Source: Candidatus Kaiserbacteria bacterium (GTDB taxonomy: Bacteria > Patescibacteria > Paceibacteria > UBA9973 > UBA2100). Taken from it: a DNA stretch of 5,731 nucleotides. The stretch is from NCBI GenBank assembly GCA_002401495.1, contig NVTG01000093.1, positions 1 through 5,731 of the forward strand. Direction: 5' to 3'. The position numbers and the translations under genes were made by a program. Below, piece by piece: positions 5,275-5,731 of this stretch. Every line of letters begins with the position of its first letter. The stretch's first letter is position 1. Under the pieces are notes generated by a model that made no database searches, was not told the DNA's origin, and saw only the letters and a list, made by a program, of their open reading frames with translations.

Positions 5275-5731
5275 TTAATTATGAAAGTTACAGTCTTTTG
5301 GATATACTTTATTTGCTGCGTAAAGGAATCGTTTATGAGGTGATCTATCATGCTGGAAACCTAGGAATATAGGGATGAAATCATAATAAGCCACCATGTC
5401 TTCTTTATAGAGCTGAACTTCTTCAAATGTTTGAAGGACAGTTGTCATTTCGGGTTTGGTTAGAGCTCGACTCCAGACGATGGCATCGCGTGTGTAGCCT
5501 GGCTTTAGTTATCCGAAACTTAATGATTCGTTGAATTTGTCAGCGTTCACTGGGATATAATCATCAATTTGAACTGGGTCGTAGTTTAAATATGTTGTGA
5601 TTTTGTATGTTTTGGGATCTGTGGAGGGGAGAACTTCAGAAACAACAACACCAATGCGAAACCAGTAGTTGAACGGGATTTTCCAGTCTGTTTCGATCAC
5701 TAGATTTTCTGATGGGTCGTTCCTGTAATAA
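5275..5731 (-). pseudogene. LamG/concanavalin A-like domain protein, C-terminal part with in-frame TAA (partial)
   Basis: The frame is open at the window's right edge and reads to a TAA at 5509-5511, then continues in the same frame as coding-like sequence to a TAA at 5275-5277. The first part includes WFRIGVVVSE, KTYKITTYLNYDPV and FNESLSFG. The part after the stop has GYTRDAIVWSRALTKPEM. Joined, they follow the order of a LamG-like jelly-roll end: a 'Trp-x-x-Ile-Gly-Val' strand, a carbohydrate-domain-like 'SLsfG', then a 'Da.vWsRALT..E' strand. Such domains occur in secreted or surface adhesins and glycan-binding proteins. After the LamG-like part comes a tail of about 50 residues (AYYDFIPIFLGFQ, FLYAANKVYP) that I do not recognise. 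A single C-to-T change from CAA (Gln) would explain the stop. It is on the same strand and in the same frame as the ATPase fragment that follows it. Family call moderate; pseudogene status is inferred and could be a sequencing error. Confidence 0.55.

Noticed and set aside
1..5731. CRISPR array, tRNA, transposon or toxin-antitoxin system
   Set aside because: I saw no regular direct repeats, no cloverleaf-like sequence, no transposase and no paired small genes of that kind.

Overview
The window reads as chromosomal DNA from a small-genomed, rather AT-rich bacterium. A member of the Patescibacteria (Candidate Phyla Radiation) is the best guess. The reasons are short intergenic gaps, a diverged RecR, a ribosomal protein L21 with a Lys/Ala-rich tail and no rpmA beside it, and a lone RmuC. 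This is inference from sequence character; no rRNA or other placing marker is present. Every gene end I could read uses TAA or TAG and none uses TGA, but in-frame TGA codons are also absent, so the standard code is the simplest reading.

The left half (1-2618) is on the + strand. It starts with the C-terminal tail of a cysteinyl-tRNA synthetase, whose first few dozen bases do not look like the rest of that enzyme and may be an assembly or rearrangement edge. Next come dnaB (replicative helicase) and recR (recombination mediator) as a tight pair with a 2-nt gap, then an unrecognised 88-residue membrane protein that seems to have its own promoter inside the end of recR. A 9-bp hairpin at 2623-2646 closes this unit and also the convergent unit from the right.

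The right half (2654-5731) is on the - strand. Read in the direction of transcription it holds a LamG-like gene tail interrupted by one in-frame TAA, the C-terminal part of a P-type cation ATPase that lacks its phosphorylation and actuator domains, rmuC, and rplU. The first two look like broken or recombined material. The last two look intact.

DnaB, RecR and RmuC all act on DNA replication or repair, while CysRS and L21 act in translation, so most of the window is housekeeping. I found no CRISPR array, transposase, tRNA, toxin-antitoxin pair or convincing new system. The points most worth a second look are the LamG/ATPase junction near 5250-5280, the in-frame TAA at 5509-5511, and the placing of -10-like hexamers exactly 6 nt before the start codons of dnaB and rmuC, which would give leaderless mRNAs.
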